This document shows positions 5,218-5,228 of a stretch of 5,228 nucleotides of DNA, one piece after another; within the stretch, counting starts at the first letter, position 1; each line of letters starts with the position of its first letter. Position numbers and translations under genes: made by a program. Source of the DNA: Verrucomicrobiota bacterium (GTDB lineage Bacteria > Verrucomicrobiota > Verrucomicrobiia > Chthoniobacterales > UBA6821); the NCBI GenBank assembly GCA_016871655.1, contig VHCR01000116.1, forward strand, positions 1 to 5,228. The letters are read 5' to 3'. Under the pieces are notes generated by a model. That model was not told the origin of the DNA and did no database searches. It was given only the letters and a program-made list of their open reading frames with translations.

Positions 5218-5228
5218 CTTTTCAAAAC

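Overview
All six protein genes read on the minus strand, and no gene is visible on the plus strand. Every open frame of useful length matches a common bacterial enzyme family: Ada, D-Ala-D-Ala dipeptidase, an S33-type alpha/beta hydrolase, an Asp/Glu racemase, Fic and GNAT. The base composition is moderately AT-rich, with many A and T runs. A cell-wall D-Ala-D-Ala dipeptidase and an exported hydrolase suggest a Gram-negative bacterium. The compact layout and mostly SD-less starts would fit a host-associated gammaproteobacterium or chlamydia-like organism, but the sequence does not fix the taxon. There are no rRNA or tRNA genes, CRISPR arrays, transposases or phage genes.

Layout in transcription order, from right to left. 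ada (5173-4124) encodes a full-length Ada-type methyl transfer and regulatory protein. A 129-bp intergenic element (copy B, 3967-4095) follows. Next come the vanX-like dipeptidase (3962-3279) and a secreted alpha/beta hydrolase (3282-2317), joined by an ATGA overlap. A second copy of the element (copy A, 2172-2308) follows, then a 95-bp region with a 27-bp imperfect tandem repeat and a good promoter candidate. After this come the Asp/Glu racemase (2076-1390), a class II Fic protein with a C-terminal winged helix (1326-286), four 11-bp tandem repeats (238-281), and the start of a GNAT acetyltransferase that runs off the left edge.

The most unusual feature is the pair of intergenic elements. 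On the plus strand, opposite to all genes, each has a sigma70-like promoter with a 17-bp spacer (TTGAGC/TATAAA and TTGAAC/TATGAA). About 75-82 nt downstream lies a long perfect stem ending in a T run. The last 70 bp of the two copies differ at one base, in an unpaired bulge. This is the architecture of a duplicated small RNA gene, although a dispersed terminator-like repeat is also possible.

The dipeptidase, hydrolase and racemase could together handle D-amino-acid peptides from the cell wall. That link is inferred from adjacency and family roles only. Fic, GNAT and Ada have no evident functional tie to them.
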